Source: Paulownia fortunei
Taxonomy: Eukaryota; Streptophyta; Magnoliopsida; Lamiales; Paulowniaceae
DNA: 64,000 bases
Direction: 5' to 3'
NCBI GenBank assembly: GCA_019321725.1
Contig: CM033106.1
Location: 21,574,965-21,638,964, forward strand
Below the pieces are notes generated by a model. That model made no database searches, was not told the origin of the DNA, and saw only the letters and a program-made list of their open reading frames with translations. A program made the translations under genes and the position numbers. Positions 36,311 to 49,281 of this stretch are shown here, piece by piece; position 1 is the stretch's first letter; every line of letters begins with the position of its first letter.

Positions 36311-37471
36311 TACCAAAAAAACAATTGTACGTGTGTGCATATATATGTATATGTGTGTATATTGATAGATAGAAGAACGAAAATGAAATATTTTAGAGAG
36401 CAAAATAAGGAGATTTCTTGCATTTGAAAAGTTCAAACACAAGGGTAAAAATGTCCACATAATGATTTTATCTTTGATTGATTTGTGAATTTGGATGTTA
36501 AACAAAGGGCCAAATCTATCCGGACGGCGCCTTTTTTGGACGACAAGCACTAATAGGGAGCGTCAGTGTAATTTTTCAAAATTAATAGAATTTTCTATAA
36601 TATGACCAAATCTCATAGGGAATTTGGGTAATTATTGCAATATTTAAAATATAAAACACAAAGCTATATTATTTAAAGTGAGAAAATTCTTTCTTATTGT
36701 TTTTCTCACAAAATCTAAAATCCAAAACATAGCACAAACGTAAAGGACGGAAAAAAGAAAACATTGCAGCCCATAATTTATTGAAGTAGGAAAAAATAAA
36801 TAAAGGTGGTCTTTCACTAACAATTTTTTGCTTCAAATAGCTAGTTCAGTGACTCCAAAACTAAATAAATCTGATGCAAATAATATGCAACACACTTGGA
36901 ATTGTTAGTAGGCAATGTCATCTCAGCACTGCAGGAGCCATGCCTAAATACTTACTACAATCATTAGACCAAGACCACTGGTCATATCAATATGCATTAT
37001 AACCTAATCTGGATATCAAGATTAGCCTAGAATATTCCTAGCGTGGAAAAGAAAAACAAATTCAGTCCGTTCCCAATCGGGCAAAACGTTAAATATTGTT
37101 TTAAAATTTTTAAATATCGATATTTCAATTAAAAGTTTATTGGTGCGATCAATGACACGTTTGTTTTTAAGAATTGATTTAATGAAAATAAAAAATTCTT
37201 TGGGATAGATGAAATGTAAAAATAAATATGTGTTTGGATAATTTTTTTTTATGAGAAAAATTGTAATAATGGCATTTGATGTGATATATATTTTTTTTAG
37301 GAGATGGGTGATTGGTTTAATTGTTGATTTATGAGAAAATCTTAGTCAACATTGGAATTTTTTGAAACCTTTCATTGACACTTGGCATGAAATTATTGGA
37401 TCACATATATTTAAATAGTAGACGCACATGAATACACACACAACAATAGAGTGTCATATTAGAATAGGTCA
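36311..37471. other. No gene seen
   Basis: AT-rich DNA upstream of the LINE. Open frames at 36033-36365 (antisense to the endonuclease) and 36296-36550 are not credible. A (TG/TA)-rich run lies at about 36330-36362. Confidence 0.45.
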
Positions 37472-37847
37472 GTGTTCTCATAATCGAATCGATAATCAAA
37501 TTGATGTTATTATTGATTAACGGTTCAACTGGTCAGTCCGGTTTAACAGTCTGTCGGATCGATCTAATAAAAATTGATTATATTTTTTTATTATATTATG
37601 TAAAATAAAATTATAATAAATTAATTGTTATGTAATGCATTTTAAATGTAAAAAAAAATAATTATCTGAAAAAATATTTAACAAACCACAAAATCCAAAT
37701 AACCACATAAATATAACAAAATATCAAATTTATTTTTTTAAAAAATTAAAAACAAAAAAATGAAAAAAAATTATATGTGCCTAATCAGACCGGACCGACC
37801 TCTAATTTTTGGTTGAACCAGTCCGTGCGATCCAATTTTGAAAACAT
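37472..37847. mobile_element. MITE-like element, copy A
   Basis: The ends are imperfect inverted repeats: TGTTCTCATAATCGAATCG at the left and the complement of CGATCCAATTTTGAAAACA at the right. Inside it is AT-rich with TTAATTGTTATGTAATGCA. A second copy lies at 44405-44874. No transposase is encoded. The family is not identified. Confidence 0.65.
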
Positions 37848-38096
37848 GGGAATAGATATTAAATTTATACATACTTGTGTAGATTTATATATATGTGCAT
37901 ACAAATATTTATAAATATATATACACAAATGTATACATATTTTCATTTGTACATAAATACATAAGTATATATGCAAAAGATACATGTGAATAAAAAATTA
38001 AATAAATTTGCACATATGTATATATAAATGCTCAGTATTACACATGTACATGTGTCTATACGTATATGTATGAATATATACACCTATACATATATA

Positions 38097-38145
<49 letters not shown>

Positions 38146-38300
38146 TATATGTATACAATCATATACACCTATATATACAAATGTGTATACGTTTCATCAA
38201 GTATAACTATAAACATATGCATATATATATATATGTGAATGTGTATAATTGTAAATATATGAATATACATAAACATATACATGCAGACATATGTATATAT
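37848..38300. repeat. ATAT/ACAT low-complexity DNA with long AT microsatellite
   Basis: Dominated by ATATGTATACAT-type sequence, with a nearly uninterrupted (TA)n tract at about 38090-38142. Open frames rich in Tyr-Ile-His here are artefacts of the repeat. Confidence 0.85.
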
Positions 38301-39118
38301 GCTGCCTTCGACTCGATCGCAAGGAAGAAAAGGAAGAAAAATGGATGTGAGGGAAGCGAGGAAGGAGTGCACTGGTGCTGATGTATATTACAGGGGAGAA
38401 GAGGAGTAACAAATGAGGCATGAGTGCCTTGTCACTGGTCCTGATGGGAAGGCTCTCTCCTTTTTCGAGAGATTTCTAAGAAAAAATGGTCCTTTTTGCC
38501 AAACATAAATGGAAGAAAGATTTTTTTCCAAAAAATCTAACAAATGCCAAACAAATAACAATTTGTAGAAAAAATTCTTCTTAAACATGATATTGGGGAA
38601 TGAGTAGGCCAACCAATCGCACCCTATATTTTCTAGTTATCCGAAACAAACACCAACTTTTAGATCGATTTTGTAGGATTTCCATCAAAATTTTAGAAAA
38701 TTGTTCAAGTTTGCATCGAAATTTGAAGGATTCGTTTGGTCTTGTTTCCGGGATGAATTTTCAATTTTTAGTATTTTCAGTAAGTTTTGAGTTTTTTATT
38801 ATTTTGTGTGAAAATTGAGAATATATTTGAATAAATGATTGAGATTGAAAATATATAGGTTTGAAAATGAGAACATATTTGGTTGAATGTATTTTTTGTA
38901 TATTTTTGTACAAAAAAAATGTCTTGAAAAATAAGACTATACTTGGTTTTATATTTGAATAGTATTATTTTAAGATTTTGAATTATTATATTATTTATAT
39001 TTGTTCAAAGTGGGCCCATTATGAAATATTTTAAACCTAGGAAGATGACATGTGTAAGAATAACAATTATGTGAAACCACGTAAAATACTAAGACCACCT
39101 TACTGCAATAGTATTTTT
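38301..39118. other. No gene seen
   Basis: A less AT-rich 150-bp block (38300-38460) followed by T-rich DNA. No supported coding frame. Confidence 0.4.
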
Positions 39119-40723
39119 TGATAAACATTTAAAAGTGTATAATTAGTTAAAATTTATATAATTATTTTTATTTTAATTATAATTCTCAATTAAAATATTT
39201 TTATATTGTAGGAATAAAATGAGAAATCAACATAAAAAAAGAGATTAAAAATTTTTATCTTCTTTTGTGCAAGTTTTAGAGAAACTGTCGTAACTTGTGA
39301 TTGCAAAATGATTTTAGATTAATTTTTAAGGTTATGGATTGATAAGTTATTCATTTACAAGTTCATGCAAATTTTGAATCTCATATTAAACCTGTAAGGA
39401 TAAAAAAAGTTGGATTATAAGTGGCTGTACAAAATGGATCACCAAAAATTCAAATCAAAGTTAAGCCCACTTCTAACCTATTTTATCAATTGAATCATAT
39501 CTCTTAAACCAAAATTGATTTTAGATTGATATTTGAATATGTTATACACAAAAGGTAGATAAACAAGTTTGCTAAAAACAAGATGGTTAGAAAATATGTC
39601 ACAATGGTCAATAAATATATTGTAATGCACTATTGATGTTGAATGATGACTTTTGAATATGATTTGATAATTTGACCTTATCTCTCTCATCCAGCGGCCA
39701 AATTTGACAAATAACATATGAAAATAATCACCACAGAAAGATCTATAACTTTTATTCTATTTTAGTCATCATCAAAATCTTGTTGTATCCAGCCTAAAAA
39801 TTCAAGTCAATCAGGTAGGTGAAGATTTACAAGATTTGATGTAACAACTTACCATCTCTTAACACCTAGCACACCATTTGATTGTTTAACTCCTCCATTA
39901 TATACTTAACCTCTAGCATACTCCAAGCACTATAAATAAGTCATATATTAAACTTGTAAGAGTGGGGGTAGAGGGTTTCTTTAGGCTAAGTTTTTTAATA
40001 GTAATGTAAGTTTTCTAATAGTAATAGAAATGTATTATCTTGTTTTTCTTCTATTTTTAGTATTCCCTACTTTTATTATATTTTTCTAAATTTTATTTCA
40101 TTGAGGAAAAAGGGTAAACCTCTTGATAGAGGAAGATGAACGGTTATAAAGGTAGATAATGTTTAAGTGTGTTATATAATTATTTTAATTTTTAATTAAA
40201 ACCTACTTATTTTGTGGTGATTCTTGATTTATGTATCACTAATGACATAACAAATATTTGGGTTCATTTAGCTAGACGATTGGTTTTATAACACCAACCG
40301 CTAACGTAAAATCTTGATTTGTTGTACATAAAGGTGTGCATAAATACTTGATCTCATAAAATAAGTGTTGGCATTAAAGATAATATGATGATTATCTTAT
40401 TGGATGAACTATTTGATACCACCCTCCTATTAAAACCTTCATTATGTATGAATTTCAATAGTGACAATTAAAAGAGGTAAAAATGATAAATAATCATTTC
40501 TCTATCCAAAACTTAAGAGCAAATTCATAATTCTCAATACTTTTATTACTTTTTTTTAGTTATAGCATATTTTATTTTTTCTAAACCACATAAAGCTCAT
40601 CGTTTTTTAAAAATATAATCCTAAAATTTTCAAATAACTTTCTTGTGGATCGACCTCAAACTCACAAGAAATTTATTACTTGACACAACCTACACTTGGG
40701 TTTGCAACCTTAAAGTTGTAGCA
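39119..40723 (+). repeat. 5' LTR of the split Athila-like element
   Basis: It begins TGATAAACATTTAAAAGTG after a T-run. It reads TTTTATATTGTAGG about 90 bp in, in the same relative place as TCTTGTAGG in the LTRs at 3534-8990. It ends GTAGCA shortly before the primer site. About 1.6 kb. The start is judged by analogy, as no second LTR is present for comparison. Confidence 0.6.
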
Positions 40724-40730
40724 AATTTTT

Positions 40731-40748
40731 TGGCATCGTTGCTGGGGA
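40731..40748 (+). other. Primer binding site of the split Athila-like element
   Basis: TGGCATCGTTGCTGGGGA, a mutated version of the TGGCGCCGTTGCCGGGGA type, 8 bp after the LTR end. Confidence 0.7.
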
Positions 40749-40920
40749 ACGCAAGGTAAGTATTTAGGTTTGTAAATATTTTTTCTTTGTAAATATTATT
40801 TATTTTCTTTATGATTATATGGTCATTAGGTATTGTAGTCATAATTCTTGGCATTTAGTTAGAAATAATAGTGAAACTTTATTTGAAAATTTATTTGAGT
40901 CACCTCCATACACTTCCACC

Positions 40921-41950
40921 ATGGCTGAAAATGAAAGTGTACAGGATGAAAATGAGAATTTACAGGTGCGTACCATTTGTTATTACTTGCAACCTCCTTG
41001 AAATTCTTCTCCTTATTGTTTCATTTTTTCTCTCAATGCAAATAACTTTTGATTCAAGCCAGGTATGATCCCTTTACTTCCTAATTTTCATGGTTTAGAC
41101 TTTGAAAGCCCTTACTTGCATCTAAAAAAATTTAATGAAGTATGTGTCACTTTTGATGATTAAACTTGTACAAATGAGATTGATAACTCAAATTATTTCT
41201 TTGTTTCTTTAAAAGATAAAGTAAAAAACTTCGCTTAATTCTTTAAAACCTAAGTCAATTGGCACTTGGCAAAAAATACAAGTTGAATTTTTTTTAAAAA
41301 TTATTTCAAACTCATAAAACTAATGATTTGAAAAGATAAATCCAAAATTTTTCTCAAAATTCTAATGAAGTTTTATTTCAATATTGAGAAATATTAAAAA
41401 CTATATTGAATTCATACCCACATCATGGTTTTCAAAAGTGGCGCTTAATTTTTTTTATGAAGGTTTAATTCCTAAAACAAAATAACTTATTGAAACAATG
41501 TCTAATGGTGAGTTTCATGAGAAAGAACCCAATGAAGCCCTAGAATATCTAAACTATTTGGTAGAAAACTCTCAATCATATTATAGTATTAATTTTTTTG
41601 AAAGTTCTATTAGATCTAATCTTACTAATAGTAATAAAGAAAATTATTACCGTAGTCAAGAAGATGATTTAAATGCTAAGATTGCTAGTTTAATAAGAAA
41701 AGTTGAAGCCATGAAACTTAAAAAAGTAAAGGAAATCAAATTTGTACAAGAGGAAGAAGTGTGTAGCAATTATGAACTTATGAGGCACTCCATCAATGAA
41801 TGTTCAAATATTCCAGTACAAACAAATTTCATGAACACATTTAAAAAATCTTTTTATTCTCCATATTCTAAAATTTACAATCCACAATGGAGAAATCATC
41901 CCAATTTTAGTTGGCGAGATGATAACCGTACTCAACCGCTATATTCATAA
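40921..41950 (+). pseudogene. Gag of the split Athila-like element
   Basis: The ATG at 40921 gives MAENESVQDENENLQV. After frame changes LHLKKFNEVCVTFDD (about 41115) and LKDKVKNF mark the gag core domain. From 41498 the frame is open: NGEFHEKEPNEALEYLNYLV, a coiled-coil-like AKIASLIRKVEAMKL, then a zinc knuckle remnant CSNYELMRHSINEC with only one of the first two cysteines, and YNPQWRNHPNFSWRDDN, a hallmark of Athila-type gag. At least four interruptions lie before 41498. Confidence 0.8.
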
Positions 41951-42411
41951 AAGCCACCAAACGTTTCTTCTTATCTAGCTCTACTTACAAATCCCTTGAG
42001 AAGACTTTGCAAGTATTTATGCATGAACAAACAAACATCAATAATCAAACTTCACAAGCCATCAATGAGATCAAGAACATACATTAAATACTAACCGCCA
42101 CTTTGCACACTTAGGAAAAAAGTAAGTTTCTAGCTCAACCTCAACATAATCCTTCCACTCAGTGTCATGTTTCTTCTTCAGGTGAAAATTCAATCAGGTA
42201 GGCTAATTCGATCACAACTTTTCAGAATGAAAAAGTTATTGACAAGACTATTCATTCCAAGGAGAAAGATTTTAATCCACCTTCAGAAATGAAGAATAGA
42301 AATAGTCTTGGTGATGAAAGTAAGTTTAATGAAGGTAAGTTTGAAAATTATGAAAATGAAAAATACTTACCTCTAGCTCATTTTCCTCAAAGATTTCAAC
42401 CAACTTAAAAA

Positions 42412-43066
42412 TTGAACTTAAATTCTGAATTTTTTGAACTTTTTCAACAAGTCAAGATTAATATTCCATTGTTAGATGCAATCAAACAAGTTCCTTCTTA
42501 TGCCAATTTTTTAAAAAATTTGTGTACAGTCAAAAGAAAACGTCATGTACAAAAGAAGACATTTTTAATTGAAAGTGTTAGTTCAATTATTCAACAATTC
42601 ACTCCTCCCAAGTATAAAAATCTAGATTGTCCAACCATTTCATGTACCATAGAAAATACTAGAATAGAGCATGCTTTGTTTGATCATGGTGCTCGTGTAA
42701 ATCTTCTACCTTTATCAGATTATGAACAGTTAGGTTTAGGAGAATTTAAAACAACTTTTGTTGTAATCCAACTAGTTGATCATTCGATTAAAGTTCTAAA
42801 TGTAGTAGAAGATTTGTTGGTAAAAATTTAAGTTTTACTTTCTAGTGGATTTCATTATTTTGGACACAGAGCCTATTGCACGTACACATACATCGATTTC
42901 TATTATTTTGGGTTGTCATTTTCTTGCAACTTCAAATGCTTTGATTAATTGTAGGAATGATATTTTGAAGTTATCTTTTGGAAATATGACTTTAGAACTA
43001 AAAGTGTTTAATATTTGTAAGCAACCTGCAGAAGATAAATCAAGAATTTATCAACAATCCACCTGA
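42412..43066 (+). pseudogene. Protease region of the split Athila-like element
   Basis: KINIPLLDAIKQVPSYANFL and KYKNLDCPTISCTIE precede the protease. Its active site reads LFDHGARVNLLPLSDYEQLG, where the second residue of the D-[ST/L]-GA box is histidine and the spacing DHGA is kept. After one frameshift at about 42835 the domain continues with DFIILDTEPIARTHTSI, ILGCHFLATSNALINCRNDI and LSFGNMTLELKVFNICKQP. This is the usual end of the Athila protease, and the chromovirus starts within about 40 bp of it. Confidence 0.85.
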
Positions 43067-43535
43067 TTAATTAAAAGTAAATCCTGTAAATATCCCCAAA
43101 TATACACATAGTTATGTCTAAAATCAACCACTGAATCATACGGAGATAATACATCATCAATAGTAAAATCTATCATATACAATAATTCTAAAACGATAAA
43201 ATAGAAAGTTCGAACTACTCTAATAGATTTCTTGTATTCCAAAAGCTATTCCCTTAGCTACTAAATCTTGATATCTGAAAAATATTAGGAAAAATTATGA
43301 GCACGACGACCTAGTAAATAACCCAACACTCAACTAGTTAGATCAACCAAGATAGAAAAATAGTGATATATTTTTAATCAATGAAAAATATTTGATTTAT
43401 CACTTAAACTCCAAAAGAGAAAAGCCAATAATTCACTATTATAAAACAATAAGTTAAAAGAAACATGCAGTTAAAAAAATCAACCAAGCTCCACAAAAAA
43501 TCCACCATACAAAACCAAACATATAAGATAACCAT

Positions 43536-43675
43536 GGTCAGGGACAGGTTTAACCCCCCTGTATTAGGTCCTGGTACAGGTTTAACCCTCCCGTACTAGG
43601 TCACTAGTGCAGGCTTACCCCCTTGCACTGGGTCACTGGTGCAGGCTTGACCCCCCTACATTGGGTTATTGACCA
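43536..43675. repeat. ~31-bp minisatellite in the chromovirus I LTR
   Basis: Four diverged units of the form CAGGTTTAACCCTCCCGTAC then TAGGTCACTAGTG follow each other, the later ones with CTTACCCCCTTGCACTGGG. It is clearly more GC-rich than the rest of the LTR. Confidence 0.85.
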
Positions 43676-44404
43676 AGCCCTCAAATCCCAACAAGTATCA
43701 GTTGCCCATTGCCTATTTCGGAATAGTAATAATATAAGGTCTCACAAATAGGTTTTAAAAACACCTCCTCAATACCCACATTTATAAACCACCACGTTCA
43801 CGAAATCACATTTCAATATATGCTCAATTTTCGTATTTAAAATTCATAAAATATAAATCATTTTTACATTTTTTTACAATTCAGTACATATATAAACTTG
43901 CTTGATCCAAGTTGTAAAAAATTATACACGTATACCAAAAGTACTACATATAGAGTTTATATAAAACTAGAAGAGTGAAGGTTCACTTACCTTAAATTCA
44001 ATAGTTGATATCCAAAACTCCCAATTTTCTTGTATACGAATGAAATTAACTTAGGATGGTAAATAAAATTTAATTAGTCCAATGATAGTTTATTGGATTA
44101 TATTTAACTTAAATTGATTGATGTCCTAACATAAATCGTATTCCACTACCGCCAAATATATCAATTAAGCCTATAAATCCAATAAACAACTCCACAAATA
44201 CTTGATCAAAGTACTCATAATATCATATGTTATCATTAAAGTGAAATTATTCTAAATACTCTAGTTAATTTATTATGAACCTTATAATTTCTCGTACAAT
44301 TTCACTAATAAAACTAAGCATAAGGCTAATGCTAATAATCAGATTTCTTAAAAAAAATCACACATCAAAATTCTAAATTCCAAATCTGACATTCCTATAC
44401 ATAA

Positions 44405-44874
44405 TGTTTGCATAACCGGACCGGTGATCAAACTGGTCTTGTTAACAATTAGCGATTCAATTGGTTGGACCGGTTCAACCGGCGGTAGGACCGGTTTAAT
44501 GAAAATTAATTATATTTTTTTATTTTATTATGTAAAATGATAATATAATAGATTAATTGTTATGCAATACATTTTAACTGTAAAAATAAATAAATAACTA
44601 CATAAAAAAATATATAACAATACACAAAATCCAAATAATCACATAAATATAACAAAATATTAAATTTAAACCTTTATAAAAAATTAAAAACAAAAAATTA
44701 AAAAAAAAGATGAAAATCGATCAAATCAATTTTGGCCAGTTTTGACCGGTTTTGGGCGATTTTGGGCGGTTTTGACCGGTTGTTGATCAGTCAAATGGTT
44801 TTTTGGGTCTAACCAAACTGGATCGACCTTTGATTTCGTTTGAACCAGCCGGTCCAATCCGATTTTGAAAACAA
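44405..44874. mobile_element. MITE-like element, copy B
   Basis: Same family as 37472-37847: terminal TGTTTGCATAACCGGACCGG pairs with the complement of CCGGTCCAATCCGATTTTGAAAACA. It shares TTAATTGTTATGCAATACA inside. It is longer by about 90 bp, mainly through four copies of a GACCGGTTTTGGGCG-like motif near the right end (about 44740-44790). It inserted into the LTR of chromovirus I. Confidence 0.65.
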
Positions 44875-45954
44875 TGCTTATACATACAATTTTAATACTA
44901 ATTTCAATAGCTTAGTTGAAACCAAAAAAAAAAAAAAATCATTACAATTTAATATGCCTTTGAATTGATTAAGTATTCTTTAATATTCTTTATCATCCAC
45001 AGGAAATATATATATTCACCAATTCTAATTCAGATGCATGAACTCTGAAGCAATTCGTCCAATTAAATACGTTTCTTCCTAATTTGCTGCACAACAAACA
45101 ACTATTCTCTTCAACATTCATAGAGGCATACTACACTAATTAATTACACTGATTCTACATATACACTTATATTATTTTAATGCAATAAAGGTAAACTCAT
45201 CCCAATTGACCATGGCCCCATATCCGCAAGCAATACTAATTCACCCTCCCACTATGTTAGTAATCAATCAATATCAATAACCTAAATCTATATCCTTGAA
45301 TCAGATAGCTACAATCGAATTCCATTGGTTCTTTGTAAACTGTCGTACCCACCTATACCAATTTCTTTACAATTCAAACATGTATATCCTAATTACAGAG
45401 AAACAATACAAAGATGGTAGTGATAAGATTACCTTACTTATGTGCACTCCCGTAAGAATTATGATGGTTTAGTTGCGCCGTTTCCTTTTACCCTAATGAA
45501 GGTGAGATTTTGTACATTATACCTTAATAGGGTTATGAAATAACTCTATATATTTATTTGTAAAGCCTCCATATCTTCCTTTTTTTTATGCTATACTATA
45601 TTTTTCTTAAGGGCAAATTCATTTTCTTCCTTTTCTTGTGCAATTTTTCTTAAGTGAATATATTTCCTTTTAATTGTGCAACTTTCCCTTTAGGTCAGCA
45701 AATTTTCCTTTTGGTTGTGTGGTTCTCTAGATTTCCTTTACACACATATATATAAACTAGTTTTGTATATTTAACTAACTCTGTCAATATTATATTATTC
45801 TCCCTAATTAAATAATTTGAATAGTATAGCCCACTTCTATCTCTTAATTTTTATTATTTAATAGACTATACATATGATAAATATATACTAGTTTATTTAA
45901 CTAATTATTGAAAATAATCTATTCGGAATACATTCCACCCTCCTTAAAAGAAGT

Positions 45955-46218
45955 TTAGTCCTCTAAACTTGTCATACCTGGATTAACGAAAAGTTGAGGG
46001 TATTTATCTCTTATTTCCTCTTCAAGCTCCCATGATGCTTCTGTCTCGGAATGATTGTTCCATTGTATCTTGACATAAGGAATTACTCGACTCCACAAGA
46101 TTTTATCCTTTCTATCTAAAATTCTTACTGGAATCTCTTCAAAAGTTAAATCTTCTTTGAGTTGTAAGGGTTCATATTCCACTACATGACTTGGATCATA
46201 GACGTACTTTCTGAGCAT
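45955..46218 (-). pseudogene. Chromodomain of chromovirus I
   Basis: YVYDPSHVVEYEPLQLKEDL leads into PVRILDRKDKILWSRVIPYV and KIQWNNHSETEASWELEEEI, the chromodomain-like end of chromoviral integrase. In the family it targets insertion to chromatin. The block itself is uninterrupted but separated by frame changes from the integrase. Confidence 0.85.
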
Positions 46219-46443
46219 CGAAACATGAAATACATTGTGTATTCTTGCTAAAGCAGGTGGTAAGGCAAGTCTATAGGCAACTTCTCCAATCTTTTCCAGT
46301 ATCTCAAATGGACCTATAAACCAAGGACACAGCTTTCCTCACATACCAAATCGCAACACACCCTTAGTTGGGGACACTTTTAAGAATACATGATCTCCTT
46401 CCTTAAACTCCAAACTTCGTCTCCTCACATTAACATAACTCTT

Positions 46444-47290
46444 CTATTGACTTTGAGCAGTACACAATCGATCTGTCACAAGCTGTATTTTCTCAATCGC
46501 TTGTTGAACCATCTCGGGCCCTAATATCCTTCTCTCACTAACATCATCCTTATAGATTGGAGAACGACACCTTCTTCCATATAGTGCTTCAAATGGGGAC
46601 ATTCGAATACTAGCCTGATAACTATTATTATATGCAAATTCCATCATTGGCAAATGTTGTTCCCATGATCCCTTCAAATCAGGAATGCAAGCTCTCAACA
46701 TATCTTCACGAATTTGGATAGTGTTATCAGATTGTCCATCTGTTTGCGGGTGGAAGGCTGTGCTATAATGTAAGTTAGTTCCCAGTGCTTTATGCAAACT
46801 CTGCCAAAAATGGAAGACGAAACGAGGATCTCTATCAGAAATAATCGTACAAGATACTCCATGGAGCTTTACAATTTTTTCCTCATATAACTCCGCTAAA
46901 ATCTCTAGGGGCGTATGTTCCTTAATAGGCACGAAATGAGCAACTTTTGTCAATTGATCCACAATCACCCAAATAGTTGTATTACCTTTCTGAGTTCGAG
47001 GAAGCCCGGCGACAAAGTCTATGGTGATATGTTCCCATTTCCACTCAGGAATTGGAAGAGGTTGTAATTCTCCTATTTTTTCTTTACGCTCAGCCTTAAC
47101 TCGCTGACATATCAAACATTTGGAGACATACTCAGCTATTTCCCTCTTCATATTATTCCACTAGAATGTTTGTTTTAAGTCTTTGTACATCTTAGTACCT
47201 CCAGGATATATAGTATAACCACTTATATAAGCCTCTCGAAGAACCTTCTCTTTCAACCCTATATTATTCGGTACATATATCCTATTTTGA
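46444..47290 (-). pseudogene. Integrase of chromovirus I
   Basis: The zinc-binding end MKREIAEYVSKCLICQRVKA is followed by WEHITIDFVAGLPRTQKGNT (first catalytic aspartate) and SCTIISDRDPRFVFHFWQSL (second). The third catalytic block reads HPQTDGQSDNTIQ, with aspartate where the family has the catalytic glutamate. The end SPFEALYGRRCRSPIYKDDV is standard. A stop precedes 47151, cutting off the N-terminal histidine pair. Confidence 0.85.
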
Positions 47291-47317
47291 AACATTATAT
47301 AGCCCTCTGTGTGAATC

Positions 47318-47665
47318 CTAAATTCCAAAGTAAGTCATAAGAGTTGTCAAATTCCCTATAGTTTTTGTATTCAATGCATCTGCTACTGCATTAGCCTTCC
47401 CTGGGTGGTAATTGATGTTGAGGTCATAGTCATTAAGCAACTCTAACCATCGTCTATGTCTTATATTCAACTCTTTTTGTGTGAAAATGTATTTCAAACT
47501 TTTATGATCAGTGAAAGTCTCACATCGTTCTCCATAAAGATAATGACTCCAAAGCTTTAATGCAAAAACCACTACTGCTAACTCCAAGTCATGTGTAGGG
47601 TAATTTTGCTCATGAGGCTTGTGTTGTCTAGAGGCATAAGCTACTACTTTGTCTTTCTGCATCAA
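47318..47665 (-). pseudogene. RNase H of chromovirus I
   Basis: [20 protein letters not shown] and [20 protein letters not shown] (catalytic glutamate), [16 protein letters not shown] (aspartate), and [15 protein letters not shown] at the end. The N-terminal block with the first aspartate, about 47670-47720, is damaged. Confidence 0.85.
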
Positions 47666-47722
47666 AATGCACCCTAGTCCTTTTTTTAAGGCATCACAAT
47701 AGATAGTATAACGCTCACCACA

Positions 47723-48620
47723 TTATGGAAGTGTAAGTACTGAGGCAGATACTAACATCTTTTTCAATTCTTGAAAACTCTGCTCACATTCTTCTATCCA
47801 TTCAAACTTACTCTCTTTTTTAGTAAGATGTGTTAATGGTATAGCAATGCGAGAAAATCCTTTAACAAAACGTCTGTAATAGCCAGCTATTCCTAGAAAG
47901 CTACGAACCTCTGTAACTATTGTCGGCCTGCTCCCTTCTACTACCACTTCTTTTAAGGATCTACTAAGACACCCTGCTCATTAATCACATGACCAAGGAA
48001 AGCTACATTGTCTAACCAAAACTCATACTTCTTTAACTTTGCATATAATTTATTTTCTCTCAAAATTTGCAAAATCAGCCTTAGATGTCTCTCATGTTTC
48101 TCCTTACTTTTTGAGTAGATGAGTGTGTCATCTATGAAAACCACAACAAACTTATCCAAATAGGGTTTAAATACCGTATTCATCAGATCCATAAATGTTG
48201 CTGGTACATTAGTGAGTCCAAAAGACATCACCAAGAACTCGTAATGCCCATATCTCGTTCTAAAAGCTGTATTTGGTACATCATCCGACTTAATCTTTAA
48301 CTGATGCTATCCAGTTCGAAGATCAATCTTTGAGAAAAGTTTTGATCCTTGTAGTTGATCGAATAAATCATCAATTCGAGGTATGGGGTATTTGTTCCTT
48401 ACAACCACCTTATTCAACTCCCGATAGTCAATGCAAAGTCTCAAGCTACCATATTTGTTCTTAACAAATAAGACTGGTGCTCCCCAAGGTGACACACTAG
48501 GCCGGATAAATCCCATATCTAGGAGCTCTGTAGTTATTCCTATAACTCTTTCAACTTAGCTGGAGCCATTCTATATGGTGCCTTAGAAATAGGACCAGTA
48601 CTTGGCACTATATCAATAGA
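47723..48620 (-). pseudogene. Reverse transcriptase of chromovirus I
   Basis: [20 protein letters not shown] and [20 protein letters not shown] are the first blocks, and SKIDLRTG holds the first catalytic aspartate. [15 protein letters not shown] and [20 protein letters not shown] keep the aspartate pair. VRSFLGIAGYYRRFVKGFSR is the thumb/connection block. Stops at about 48305 and 47950 divide the domain. Confidence 0.85.
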
Positions 48621-48729
48621 GAACTCTATCTCTCTGTCAGGAGGTAATCTAGGTAGCTCCTCTAGAAATACATCTGGGAACTCACAAATAACAGAAATAT
48701 CCTCTAACTTAAATTTAATCTTTTGTGTA

Positions 48730-49281
48730 TCAAGAACTGTAGCGAGGTATCCCCGTACAACCTTTTCTCAACAATCTTTTAGCTTGTAGAGTAATCAATT
48801 TTTGAGGGAATTTATACATACCACCTGCAAAGTAGAACTCTAGTAGGCTAGGGGGATGAAAGTCTACTCTCTTCAACCGACAATCGATATAAGCATAATA
48901 AGTGGCCAACCAATCCATCCCAAGAATGACATCAAAGTCCATCATGTCTAATAGAGTCAAGTCTCCAGGCATCTCATAGTTTCCTATCTTAACAACACAA
49001 GATTTGTATATATATTCTGCAACAAAAGTGCTTCCAACAGGGGTGTTAATAGATAGTGTCACATCCAAAGGTTCACAAAATAAATTATATTTATGACCAT
49101 AAGAAATGAAAATAAAAGAATGCGTAGCTCCTGAATCAAACAACACATAAGCATATCCAGATGCAACTGGAATCATACCTGTCACCACCTCATTAGAGTT
49201 CTGAGCATCTTGCTGAGTAAAACCATATACTTTTTCTTGCATTTGTGGCCTTTGATTCCCACCTTTATTTTGTCCAGTCAT
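48730..49281 (-). pseudogene. Protease of chromovirus I
   Basis: GYAYVLFDSGATHSFIF carries an intact DSG active site and MMDFDVILGMDWLATYYAYI the conserved second block. Open for 183 codons. It follows gag directly and leads into RT after a frame change. Confidence 0.85.

Larger units (their letters stand above)
43067..45932 (-). repeat. 3' LTR of chromovirus I (~2.9 kb)
   Basis: On the minus strand it starts TGTATTCCGAATAG at 45932, directly after the purine tract TTTTAAGGAGGGTGGAA. The far end is placed between 43065 and 43087, where Athila coding sequence stops. It contains a minisatellite (43536-43675) and a MITE-like insertion (44405-44874). There is no gene in it. Confidence 0.65.

Noticed and set aside
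37785..38421. Tyr/Ile/His-rich frames on both strands
   Set aside because: They are translations of ATAT/ACAT microsatellite DNA.
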